From positions 501,001 through 565,000 of the forward strand of contig JAJGOT010000121.1 of NCBI GenBank assembly GCA_022457155.1: a DNA stretch of 64,000 bases, given 5' to 3'. Positions 20,501 through 30,808 of this stretch are shown here, piece by piece. Every line of letters begins with the position of its first letter. Position 1 is the stretch's first letter. A program made the position numbers and the translations under genes. The DNA is from Cladopsammia gracilis. Its lineage: Eukaryota > Cnidaria > Anthozoa > Scleractinia > Dendrophylliidae. Under the pieces are notes generated by a model that searched no databases, was not told the DNA's origin, and saw nothing but the letters and a program-made list of their open reading frames with translations.

Positions 20501-20502
20501 GG

Positions 20503-20909
20503 AGTAGTTTCTAGTACATACATTATATATTATACATACATTATATGTTATACATTATACATACATACATATCATTACAGTACGTCCGAAACTGTCTCCT
20601 TTGCGGTCCGCACAATGGAACGATGACGTCATATGACATATTATTAGGCAATTAGTTATACGGCCGCCATCATGGATTTATGAAATTTTTCAAAACCTCT
20701 TAAAAATAGTCCAAATTGACTTAAAATTAATCAGAACCAATAAATAAACGCTAAATGGCGTAAAAATGTAAAAGTTTTACCAATAAACATTGTTTTTCTT
20801 CATTCAAAGGTAAAAATATGCAAATTGCAAAAAAAAATGGCTGTCAGAATCTTGTTGCTATGGAAACATCAAGTCACGTGATCAATGAAATGTCATATCA
20901 AATTGTCTT
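20503..20909. other. No gene recognised
   Basis: Contains a (TACA)-rich stretch near 20515-20575. No ORF or splice-supported exon. Confidence 0.4.
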
Positions 20910-20956
20910 CTAGCCCCCGTAGAAGGTTTTGTTTGCAAACCGAAATATCGGGCAAA
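20910..20956 (+). ncRNA. Degenerate hammerhead-like motif
   Basis: Stem I GCCC/GGGC, stem II GGTTT/AAACC and GAAATATC are kept, but the CUGANGA core reads CCGTAGA. It is similar throughout to the motif at 22447, so it is probably a decayed copy of the same PLE end. Confidence 0.5.
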
Positions 20957-21047
20957 TATATTCAACTGTTTGTTTTTTATTTCATTTCTGCCTCAATCTC
21001 TTCTCCTCGCCGTACGGTTCAGTTTTGTTGTTTTTACATGCATGCAA

Positions 21048-22386
21048 TTAATGTTTCGTTGCGTTGCATGAGAGAGGAGTGGCAGCGGGATGCAAAGGGT
21101 CGAGCACCGGTGGACGGGGCCTCATAGATCGCGAAGGAACCCGACTGAGGAGAATGGGGTTACAACTGTTGTTTCTAGAGATAGGGTGGTTTCGGTGCTG
21201 GTGGGTGGGGCATGGGGTTTGAGAGTGCCAACTTGAAAGACAATTTTTTTGGCGGCTTTCTGCGTTACCCTGGTGTAGGGAAAGACCGCAGATTGTCATG
21301 TGTCAATGGTTAGTAAGATTGAAATGATGCACGACTGGTTTGGATGCGTCTTTGTCACTTTTTTCAACGTCTCGGCTTCGGAGATGTTCAAAACGGTCGC
21401 CCAGTCTCCTCCCTGTTTCGCCAATGTATATCATTTTGCAAAAAGTACATGTTATGCAGTAGATAACATTTGCGGAGGCGCATTTGAGACGATCGGTGAT
21501 TTTAGATCATTTGGGTCCCGTTATTTTGTCCGCGTTGTGAATGAAATGACACGTGTTACATCCTATGAGTGTGCATTTAAAAGTTCCTGGTTCATCGTCA
21601 GCTTTCAGAACGCTCGTAACTAGAAAGTTGCCTATGTTTCTGTCACGTTTGAATGAAATTAGTGCGGATTGTCAGGGGCGTAGCTACCTGTACGCACGTA
21701 CGCACGTGTGTACCTGAAAAAGTCGAAAAAAAGAGAAAGATTTGGGACTTGAAGGTGGGGGGAGGAGGTAGGGGGAGTGTTTGAAAATTGATTGTGCATA
21801 CCTCTGAAAAATTCATGGCTACGCCCCTGGTTGTGAAAAAAATTCTGCCAGTTTCGGGGTCGTTTTGGAGTAATTTGGAATTTTTTAAAATGATGCTTTA
21901 GACCGTGTTGTTGTGTGGGTGGAAAGTGAGGGTGAATGGAATTTTCTCGTTCTCTTCCTTCTGTGACGTTTGTAGTGCTGATTGTCTGTCGATCTGTTGT
22001 GCACGTTGTTGGCCCGTATTAGCAACAGAGTTAAGATACCCATGTTTCTTCAAAAACTGGCACATTAATGATTTGTTGGAAAAATCAGAGTCATCAATAC
22101 ATAGACGTCGAAGTCTGAGAAATTGAGAATACGGAATGGCGTTTTTAACGTGTGATGGATGTGAGGATGAATGTAACAGATAACTGTGGGAATCTGTAGG
22201 TTTGTAGTGCACACTTGTGGATCTGTTGCCGTTGATTGAAATGTTAATGTCAAGAAAAGCGACTGAGGTTTCGGAAATTTCCCAGGTATATTTTAGAGCT
22301 GGATGAAAAGTATTGACAGAAGTTACTGAGGAGCTAGAGTGGGCGACCGTTTTCGTGAACTCCGAGGCCGAGACTTTTCTTTTCAT
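21048..22386 (-). pseudogene. Decayed PLE (RT C-terminal part and GIY-YIG)
   Basis: The intact segment 21898..22386 reads AFLDINISINGN, HYKPTDSHSYLLHSSSHPSH and SQFLRLRRLC, the PLE thumb region. Further on, after frameshifts, NVIYCITCTFCKMIYIGETG and RRLGDR form the GIY-YIG domain near 21400-21470, followed by a terminal GLSLHQGNAESR. A 157-bp MITE at 21674..21830 lies between the two halves. The catalytic YxDD region is missing. Confidence 0.82.
21674..21830. mobile_element. MITE with CAGGGGCGTAGC termini
   Basis: CAGGGGCGTAGCTACC at the left is mirrored by ATGGCTACGCCCCTG at the right. The CAGGG terminus is typical of hAT elements, but a clean 8-bp target duplication was not seen. Inserted in the PLE at 21048..22386. 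Confidence 0.75.
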
Positions 22387-22446
22387 CCAGACTTTGACAC
22401 CTTAAATCTTGTAACCGTTTTATTCATTTTTACTTAGATCTTTGCA

Positions 22447-22496
22447 GCCCCTGATGAAGGTTAGTTTTGCCTAACCGAAATGTTGGGCAATAAAAT
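22447..22496 (+). ncRNA. Hammerhead ribozyme motif (PLE-type)
   Basis: CTGATGA at 22451-22457, stem II GGTTAG/CTAACC with a TTTTGC loop, GAAA at 22477-22480, cleavage expected after GUU. Stem I pairs GCCC before the core with GGGC after the site. It lies on plus, while the neighbouring PLE ORF is on minus. Confidence 0.8.
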
Positions 22497-22534
22497 GCCC
22501 ATTATAGCTGTCCGATCAGCCTAGCATTTATTTG

Positions 22535-22856
22535 TAAGTTATTTTGCAACTCTAGCAAACAATATTTGCAATTTCCACATTTTCCCGATAAATTTGAATT
22601 TTTAGTATAATCCAAGATGGCAGCCGTCTTGGCGGCCATTTTGTATGACGTCACGGACACCCAGCAGCGTCACAACCCATAATATTTACCTTATCTTGTG
22701 GAACACATCGCGGGCTATCTATTAGATGTAAAATATTTCCGAAATATTGCAACATCGCAAAAACCCAAGGGGGGGGGGGGGGGGGGGTGCAACAACCCCC
22801 CCGCCTTGTACCACGGTGGGGGTATAAGTTTGCGTGTACGTCCGAGGGTTAAGACC
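22535..22856. mobile_element. Truncated second copy of the 19843..20500 element
   Basis: Shares about 320 bp with 20185..20503, including GTTATTTTGCAACTCTAGCA, CGAAATATTGCAACATCGC and the end CGTCCGAGGGTTAA. The left part is missing; the PLE/hammerhead sequence abuts it. Confidence 0.8.
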
Positions 22857-25733
22857 AGTGTTATATTTTAAAACATCGGAGTTGCCCATACCAACGTATA
22901 TGACGCCATGACGTTGTAATCGGTAATCGGTTAAGGGAGCTTGTAAGATTTAACAAATTCTATAATCTCAGCGTTTTCAGTAGAAATTTTGGGGATTATA
23001 AATACAGTGAAAATCACACTTTTTACCACAATTGCCGCTAAACTCACAGTCTGATTGGTCGACGTGAGTGGTAAATGAGAGTCCAGACAACGGTGCTGAC
23101 GCTAACATCACGCGCGCTTGAAAACAACCAATCAGATTGCGAGAAAGTTATAGACAACGCTTGCTCTTTCTTTGCTGTCACGTTTGTAACGAGACTTCGA
23201 TTTTTCATTGTATGTTTTTCCAAATATTGTTGTAAAAAAACAAATTTACACCATTTTGACCATGTGATGACGTAAATCGTGGTAAATAAGAGTCCACACC
23301 ACGGAAAACCGGTGTAAATTTGTTAAATTGACATAATTGGCTAGTATATAAAGAAAACGATGCGCTTCGGGGATGCAGTTTCATCTCATAGTAGTTTGAA
23401 TTGATTCCATTTGAAATCGTGTGTGAAAAAGTGAGGTGATTGCTTTGACCGATTGCGAGAAAGAAGGATTTTATTAGCGTGCGTTCAGCTGCAATCGTTG
23501 CCATTTTTGTTTGTAATTTGGTCTACGCCTACAAAAGTGATGAAAATTTGGAAACCGCTTGAAAAGTTTGAGAATCTCGAGATTAATCATTAGATTATAT
23601 GGCCTGCAAGTTTCAAGGATCCTACTTTATCGGTTTCTGTCGTGGTGTCTCGCAAAGTCTTTTTTTACGTAGTCAGATCAGCCCTGCAGTTTATTGGTTT
23701 AACTTTTTTTTTGGCTGGTTAGGTCTCTCGTAGATCCTACGTATTCCGTTAGCAGCATTATCGTTCGCGGTCCTTTGCAGATTTCGCTTTTAAGTTTCAA
23801 GGACATTGAAAACATGTAAGATAATAAAATAGGGAGCTATAGGGCCTCCATTGTACCAATTTTTTCCCGCTGATTTTGTGTTTACAAGTGAGCGTCCTCA
23901 TTATTCACGGGTATTGTTTTCAAGTTCCATATGCACGTGCACAACTTTAGCAAAAAAATTATTTGCATCGAACAGAATGCTCGATTGCTCTCCGAAGAAT
24001 TTTTCGAAATATGCTGGCTTCGGAATAGCGTTCCGCCCAGATTCTAAAAATAGAATTGGCGCGCAGCAGCATGGGATTGAAATGCATACAAACATTCAAG
24101 AACTATGCAGATAGTTACGAAAAAAGCAGGTGCCACGAAGCACTGTTCTGGGAACAACTCGACAATTATCCACAACATGTACAGGAATCGCAAAAACTGG
24201 TGTTTCCGAGGCAGCCATTTTGAAATATTTGTCCGCATTTCGATCTCACAATGAAATGCTGCCAAATATGACGTCACCTGGGTGGAACGCTATTGTAATA
24301 ACATTACGCACTCGATGTCACGCTTTAAGGCTGTAATGCAGCCATGGCGAGGGTCTCTGTCCAGAAAACAAAAAGGTTTTATTCCACAGAACAGCAGCGG
24401 ATAAAAGTCTAGACCCACGGTATGTACTTGGTGTATCCCTTATTATTTTGTATTTAAACACTTAGTTTTTATTTCAGAAGGAAAAGAAGATAAAAGCAGC
24501 AGAATGGGGAATCGAACCCGGGCCATATGATCTACTCCATGCACACTATCCACTGTACCACCGAAGACTAGCTGCCGGAAATTGTAATTTTTAAGGGATA
24601 TAAGATAATATGCTGCCAGCCCAGACCATATATAAGAACTAACCCTTTCGATACACTGGAAATACTGGAATCAGTGCTTAACCCTAAATACTAAAATCAG
24701 TGCTTCAACCCTAGATACTGTAATCCGACCCTAAATTACACTGCAATATATCTAAATACATTACAATAAAGGATACATGAAGTACCATACATTATGATCA
24801 GGGATACACCAAGTACCTAGGAGACCCACGCAATACAGCGTGACATCGAGTGCGTAATGTTATTGCAATTCTGAAGCCAGTTATTAGCATGTTTCGGAAA
24901 ATTCTTCGGAAAGCAATCGAGCGTTATGTTCGATACAAATGTTTTTTTTTTTTTGCGAAAGTTGTGCATGTGCATATGAAACTTGAAAACAATATCCGTA
25001 AGCTCACTTGTAAACACAAAATCTGCGGGAAAAAATTGGTACATTGGAGGCTTTATTTTATTACCTAACATAATTTGAATGTCCTTGAAACTTGCAGGCC
25101 AAATAAATTAATGATTAATCTCAAGATTCTCAAACTTTAAAATTATCAAGTGGTTTCCAAATTATCATCACTTTTGTAGGCGTATATAGACCAAATTACA
25201 AACAAAAATGGCAACAAGAGCAGCTGAGCGCACGCTAATCAAATCCTTTTCTCTCGCCATCGGTCGAAGCAATCACCTCACTTTTCCACACACGATTTCA
25301 AATGGAATCAAACTACTATGACATGAAATTGCATCCCCGAAGATATCGATATTCGATAGCCAATTATGTCAAAAGTGTGTTTTCACTGTATTTATAATCG
25401 CGAAAACTTCATCCCCAAAAATTTCTAAAACGCTCTTATAGAATTTGTTCAATATTTGCCATAATTGAGGCGGCTATGGGAGGTACAAGCTCCCTTAAGC
25501 GATTGCCGAAAAAAACCTCCTGGTGCCGAGAAATACGACGGCAAATAAAAAACGTCATGGCGTCATTACGTTGCTATGGCAACTCCGATGTTAATATAAC
25601 ACTGATCTTAATAAATTTTCATCTTTATCTAATACAGCTGTGGTGACCGTTTTTCCATAGCGTTGTTAATGGCGCCCTAGTTAATTCTCAAACTCGTGGA
25701 GCATCGCCAAAATCCAGTCGAGCCACCTTAAAC
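22857..25733. mobile_element. Large imperfect palindromic element
   Basis: The left arm (22857..~24330) and right arm (24836..~25610) mirror each other. Examples are CGGAGTTGCC near 22880 against GGCAACTCCG near 25585, AAGCAATCGAGC/GCTCGATTGCT, and AATAACATTACGCACTCGATG against CATCGAGTGCGTAATGTTATT. The right end reads CCAGTCGAGCCACCTTA as in 2318..3972. The left arm carries extra sequence at about 22980-23340. A separate TIR element sits at the centre. Confidence 0.75.
24420..24821 (-). mobile_element. TIR element containing a tRNA-like Pol III promoter, copy 2
   Basis: Reverse-orientation copy of 18600..18996 with TIRs TATGTACTTGGTGTATCCCT and AGGGATACACCAAGTACCTA. It is flanked by identical AGACCCACG at 24411-24419 and 24822-24830, a 9-bp target duplication. 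On minus it keeps the A-box-like GTGGTACAGTGGATAGTG and the B box GGTTCGATTCC. Confidence 0.88.
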
Positions 25734-26141
25734 AAACGGTTATGCGCTGACAGTTTATCAAAAGTACGTGACAAAGTTATAACCTTCAAATAATTTTCCT
25801 GTGCGTGATTGGTCTAAACACATCACGCGATACAGCCATAACTGAGGAATATAATATCCTGCCCAAATCTGGTCATAAAACTTTCGATATACGTTTGGTC
25901 TACGTGGCGTTTATCCAGCAATAGAGGTAAATTTTCGCATTCCCTCCATAAAATATTAATATAGTGCTTCGCTTTCGCATTATAACTGTGAAATATTCTC
26001 CAGTTTTCAAAATTTGCGTTTCATGTTCGTGCGTGTAGTTTTTGACTCAAATACATTGCTCAATCGAATAGATGATTGTTATGGCCGGACAATATAATTT
26101 ATAAGTTATATACGCGCTCTTTGTAAATTTCTTATCGCTTT
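25734..26141. other. No gene recognised; probable PLE flank
   Basis: AT-rich sequence leading into the hammerhead at 26142. No reverse transcriptase remnant was identified. Confidence 0.35.
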
Positions 26142-26180
26142 CCCCCTGATGAAGGCTGAAGTTTTAGCTGAAACGTTGGG
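26142..26180 (+). ncRNA. Hammerhead ribozyme motif
   Basis: CTGATGA at 26146-26152, stem II GGCT/AGCT with a G-U closing pair, GAAACGTT with cleavage after GUU, then GGG pairing to CCC before the core. Same architecture as the 22447 copy, with a weaker stem II. Confidence 0.6.
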
Positions 26181-27100
26181 ATTTTAAACATGTGTTTTAT
26201 ATTTTCAAACACAATTTTTTAACCAGACAAGAAATATTTTTGAACACCAAACAATTATTTTGATGTCATTTTTAACAGCTTGGCTAATTCTCCCTAAAAA
26301 TAAAAAAATAATAATAATTGGAAGAAAATAATTGGAGGATAATAAACTCAATAACCTTGGCTTCTCGAAAAAAAATGTCTGCGGACAAATATGCGCGCAT
26401 GTTTTCGCCCAAAATACGGTTGTTTCTTTAATCGACCTTTCTTTTACACTAAGATCTTGCGCATACGCATAGCCGAGTAATAACAGACAACAGTAGGAGG
26501 GAATTATAAAATAAAGTATGCAGAAATTGGCTGAAAACTATTTACTATAATATTTTTATGGAATACAGAAAAACATTGCACACCCATTTCATTAAAGAAA
26601 TTAATAACTTTCTTTCTGTGTTTCTGTAAGTTATGATGACACACGTGGAAGTTTGTTACACTTGCAGTAGGCTTGCCAAAAGTCGACCTCACGAGTTTCA
26701 CAGTAAAGCGAGCGAAGCGAGCGTTTGAGGCCGCGAAGCGGCCGAGCCAGCGACGAAGTCGCGAGAGGTCGACTTGTCTCGCTTGAAGGGTTTTCATTTG
26801 CGTTTCGCGCCAAAAATGGGGAGTGGCGTGACTTGTCAATGTCATCGATTATTGTTTCGAAACCGAAACAAAAAAAAAAAAAAAAAAAAACCGTTACCGC
26901 AAGTCACGTTTCATTGCGCCTAATACCTTGTGATTGACAGTTCTGTCCCCAAGGGCTACTCTCGGCTACTCTGATTGGTCTAAGCGCAGCGACCCGTTTT
27001 TGGGTCGCTAAAAATGGCGCCAATCAAGTGTGAAAAGTCCTTCGTCCGGCGGGCTATAAATATAAGACGAAGGACTTTATTGAAAGTCTACACTTGCAGT
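26181..27100. other. Non-coding, with a GCGAAGCG-rich palindromic patch
   Basis: At about 26690-26775 runs of GCGAGCGAAGCGAGCG and GCCGCGAAGCGGCC form short palindromes next to GTCGACCTC/GAGGTCGAC. An A homopolymer lies at about 26870-26890. No exon recognised. Confidence 0.45.
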
Positions 27101-27444
27101 TTCTACAGTAATGTTCTTACATATGGGAGCTGGAGTTCTTGGATACCGATATGAACACTCTAAAATCGCCTAAATAATGAAAGATAACATTTAAAATGTC
27201 AAGATTCCTGAGACAAGTGCTTCAATCTACTATAATTTCATGATAAAGATAAACAAAAAAATGTGTGTTAAAATAGCCTGCAAATACATGTACGGCCAAC
27301 TGTCATCGCTCACAGTCACTGGGGGCAGTCACTAGGGGCAGTCACTAGGGGTAGTCACTAGGGGAAGTTGCTCGGAGTGATCGGCCAGGAACGATCAGAG
27401 GCGGCTGTATTCGAAGATTAAGTGGGGTAAAATCTCACGAAATC

Positions 27445-27600
27445 TTCATAGCAACCAGAGAACTCCAAGGATTTGTTCTTAAGGGCATAAGCAGTGCCGT
27501 CAGAGTACAAAAGTCCTCAATACCATTTCCATTACCGAAGGCATTTATCCATTCAGGCACATGCGTACCAACATAGGTGAAAAATCTTATTTGTGCAAAC
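27445..27600 (-). pseudogene. Terminal-exon copy D of the amine oxidase
   Basis: On minus it begins VPEWINAFGNGNGIEDF in step with the other copies, but a frameshift then yields CTLTALL instead of the expected FGTPTGTACALKNK reading. The acceptor seen in copy C (GCGCAG) is GCAT here. Oldest or most decayed member of the array. Confidence 0.75.
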
Positions 27601-29107
27601 AGTGAAACATGGTGTTTAACCATTCTGGCCACCTGACCATGCAGGCACCTCCGTACCCACATAACTATAGCGGAGCCTTTGCCAGGCCGAAGGCTTGGCT
27701 GCGCAGCCCCATACTCATAGAACCTATACCGTCATTTTTCATGGTCATGGCTAGCGGAATGTTTCGCGGGCGCGTGTGCCCGCCCGCCGTGTTGGAAAAA
27801 CATCCGGGATCTTGAAAGCAAGGCTTTGTTTACACTTTAGTTGTTTTGTTGTGTTTAGCGGATAATTAAAGTCGTTATTTTCTTGCATTTTTTCGCGGTT
27901 TCACGCTACTCAAGACAGGGACGATACTAATTACTCAGAAGCGGCTTTAGTGGAAAAAGACGAGCTTTCAGGGATAAAATCTTGCTTCGAGGAACTTCAT
28001 GTATTACGTTTTTATCAATGCGGGAGTAGTTTGTTTTCTACGGATTTCAGAACCAGAAGCGGAGATTTTAATTTCCAAGCAAGCGAGGGACTTAAAGGTA
28101 AAACAGATTACAGTTTTCGATGAGAATTTATGTTGATATCAATCTGTGAGTGACTTTTTATTAGTGTTATTGTTAGTTTTGGAGAATTGATTTTAAAACG
28201 TGCTTAAATTCAGTTGTATCGATCTCTTGAATTTCATCGAAGAAAGCTTGAACTCGATGAGCTATAATTAAATGGTACGCGTTTTGCTTTTAAACGTAAA
28301 CTAATGGAGATTTGAATAAATTTTTTCGAAAGAAGATTGTGTTGTCCATTTTTATGTGTTTGTTCATTCATTAGATAGATTGAAAAGCGATTTTATGTAA
28401 ACAAAACAAGACTGATTTTATAGTACAGTTCTATCTTCACTCGCATCGCCTTATGCAAATATGTTTGTGTATTTTTGCAATTTTTGATTTTCAAATCAGT
28501 TTCTCGGGCAATTTTTGACAAACATAAACTGTATTTTATTCGGAAACTAATGCTACTAGTTTTTCTAGACAGAGAAAAGTTGTTTTTGTGAACTTTTGTA
28601 CGGTCTATAAAAATGTACTGTGCAGACGGTCGCGTAATACTGTTTTTGAGAATTGCTAAAATTGAAAATAGCCCGTTCGGCAATCTTAATTCTTGTGCTT
28701 CCAACCTTTCACCTTAGTTATGTTTCACCTTAGTTAAGCTCAAAGTGCGACGCTGTTAGGCTTGGGCTATGTATAAATGTTATAATTATAAATGAGCGCA
28801 CACATTTTGGTCTGCCCATGTGACCATGGACCTCCATATTCTCACAAACAACTGTATATGAACACTCTCTATGTGTATTTTTCATTGCTGAAATATAATG
28901 TTGAAAATGTTTACAGTCCTAATTAATGCTTCAATCTACTTTAACTTCATTATAAAGAAAAAAACAATGTGCTAAAATAACCTGAAAATACAGCCACATC
29001 TCATTGCTCCCGGACACTAGCAGCGGTGACTAGAGGTGTCGCTACTAAGGGGCAGACACCAGTGGTGTGATTGGCTGGGAACGATGACAGGTGGCTGTAT
29101 TCGAAGG
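27601..29107. other. Intergenic spacer within the terminal-exon array
   Basis: Contains unique sequence plus, from about 28800, the conserved 3' non-coding part of the array unit (ACAACTGTATATGAACACTCTC, AATGCTTCAATCTACT, GTGGCTGTATTCGAAGGC). A stretch at 28085-28210 resembles 47930-48050. No gene seen. Confidence 0.45.
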
Positions 29108-29287
29108 CTATGTAGGGTAAAAACACACAGTTTCCATTTGCAACACATGACTGTCCACTGAACAATCACCATAGCAGGCAGAGAACTCCAAGGACTTGTT
29201 CTTCAGGGCACAAGCAGTGCCCATCGGAGTCCCAAAGTCATCAATATCATCGTTTCTTTTAACGGTGGAGTTTTTCCATTCAGGCAC
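29108..29287 (-). CDS. Candidate alternative terminal exon C of the amine oxidase
   Basis: After TATGTTGGTGCGCAG on minus, 59 codons in phase 0 run to a stop, reading VPEWKNSTVKRNDDIDDFGT, then CALKNKSLEFSACYGDCSVD and ending CFYPT. This parallels the terminal segment of exon 4 (NDIEDFGTPTG, CAPKNKSLEFSGRYG) but with a longer tail. It could be spliced from a GT inside exon 4 at 30481-30480. Whether it is used is unknown; it may be a dead duplicate. Confidence 0.45.
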   Translation of the reverse strand: MPEWKNSTVKRNDDIDDFGTPMGTACALKNKSLEFSACYGDCSVDSHVLQMETVCFYPT

Positions 29288-29659
29288 CTGCGCACCAACA
29301 TAGGTGAAAAATCTTATTTGTGCAAACAGTGAAACATGGTGTTTAACCATTCTGGCCATCTGACCAAGCAGCTCCATACACACATACTGGTAAGTAAACA
29401 GCCTTATAAATGAGTGCACGCATTGTGACAATTAAGGTGTTAAACTGGTCTGCCCATGTGATCACGAACCTCCATATTCACACAGACAACTGTACATGGA
29501 CACTCTCTATGTGTGTTTTTCAATGCTAAGAACTAAATACTTCAAAAATCTGAAATATAATGTTGATTATGTTTAGAGTCCTAATTAATGCTTCAATCTG
29601 CTATAACTTCATGATAAAGAAAAAAAGTGCTAAAATAGTCTGCGAATACAGCCACATCT

Positions 29660-29945
29660 CATTGTTCCCAGTCACTAGGCGCGGTTGCTAGGGGTGTTGC
29701 TAGGGAGTAGGGGCAGTCACTAGGGGTGATTGGCCGGGAACGATGACAGGTGGCTGTATTCGAAGGCAATGTAGGGTAAAAACACACAGTTTCCATTTGC
29801 AACCCATGACCGTCTACTGAAAAATCTCCATAGCAAGCAGAGAACTCCAAGGACTTGTTCTTAAGGGCACAAGCAGTGCCCGTCGGAGTCCTAAAGTCCT
29901 CGATATCAATTCCATTATCCTCCGTACTATTAGTGAAACGCCTTT
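29660..29945 (-). pseudogene. Terminal-exon copy B of the amine oxidase
   Basis: On minus the frame reads TNSTEDNGIDIEDFRTPTGT, then CALKNKSLEFSACYGDFSVD and METVCFYPT, and runs through into the spacer to a distant stop. Upstream there is a TAA and no in-phase acceptor was found. Confidence 0.6.
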
Positions 29946-30361
29946 ATAAATGAGTGCACTCATTATGACAAGGTATTTAACTGGTCTACCTATGTGATCA
30001 CGAACCTCCATATTCTGACACAAACAACTGTATATAAACACTCTCTATGTGTGTTTTTCAGTGCTAAGAACTAAATATTACAAAAATCACCTTAATACTG
30101 AAATATAATGTTGAACATGTTTGGAGTCCTGATAAATGCTTCAATCTACTATAATTTCACGAGAAAGAAAACAAAATGTGCTAAAATAGCCTGTGAATAA
30201 AGCCGTCTCTCATCGCTCCCAGTCACTAGGGGCGGTTGCTAGGGGCAGTGTCTAGGGGTGATTGGCCGGGAGCATCGAGGGGCGGCTGTATTCGCAGACT
30301 ATGTTGTGCTAAAAACACATGTTTAAAGTCTCTGTGGTTTATGATCGCAACACATGACCAT

Positions 30362-30808
30362 CTAAGAAGCTCCATAGCGACCAGAGAACTCCAAGGACTT
30401 GTTCTTCGGGGCACAAACAGGACCTGTTGGAGTCCCAAAGTCCTCAATATCATTTCCATTGCCGGAGGGCTTGATTACTACGGCATCGTAGGAACCCATT
30501 GAAGGATCCTCATCAAAATAACTGAATGGACGAAGTAAAAAGCTAGCAGAATTTCCAGGGGTTGCTGTGTTTGGGACATCCTCTGAATGCATAATGTGCA
30601 TCAAACCCAAGGTCACCCAGGCAACAAGATCCTCGTTTTCGATGTTTTCATTATTCACGAACTGACTGAAGTCAACCACTGGGTCTGCCATGTCCTGCTG
30701 GTTGTAAATACTGGAGCTTGATTCCTCATCTTCCTTTCGCTTGGTCACGTGCATTTGGTTGAGCGACCAGGCCACTCCCTTCACCATTGGCCAACTTTGT
30801 GGTAAAAC
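30362..30808 (-). CDS. Amine oxidase exon 4 (terminal)
   Basis: Acceptor AATTTGATGAAACAG, phase 0, 148 codons and TAG. It carries NQMHVTKRKEDEESSSSIYN, DFSQFVNNENI, DLVAWVTLGLMHIMHSED and FDEDPS, all landmark blocks of the AOC C-terminal domain. The end SLEFSGRYGAS replaces the mammalian LPAFSHGGFSHN-type tail. Confidence 0.92.
   Translation of the reverse strand, partial: VLPQSWPMVKGVAWSLNQMHVTKRKEDEESSSSIYNQQDMADPVVDFSQFVNNENIENEDLVAWVTLGLMHIMHSEDVPNTATPGNSASFLLRPFSYFDEDPSMGSYDAVVIKPSGNGNDIEDFGTPTGPVCAPKNKSLEFSGRYGAS

Larger units (their letters stand above)
27100..30480 (-). repeat. Tandem array of amine oxidase 3'-end units
   Basis: Four units share the coding end (KNKSLEF region) and about 400 bp of 3' non-coding sequence, with markers ACTCTCTATGTG, AATGCTTCAATCTRCT, CAGTCACTAGGGGC and GGCTGTATTCGMAGRC. 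Coding ends lie near 27.45, 29.11, 29.77 and 30.36 kb. Spacing is about 0.6-0.7 kb for the three right-hand units and 1.7 kb for the leftmost. Confidence 0.85.

Noticed and set aside
21300..21623. 107-codon plus frame
   Set aside because: Antisense to the GIY-YIG part of a decayed PLE.
20185..22856. 320-bp direct repeats flanking a PLE as long terminal repeats
   Set aside because: They are two copies of a TTAA-bounded piggyBac-like element with the first extending to 19843; not LTRs, no TG..CA ends.
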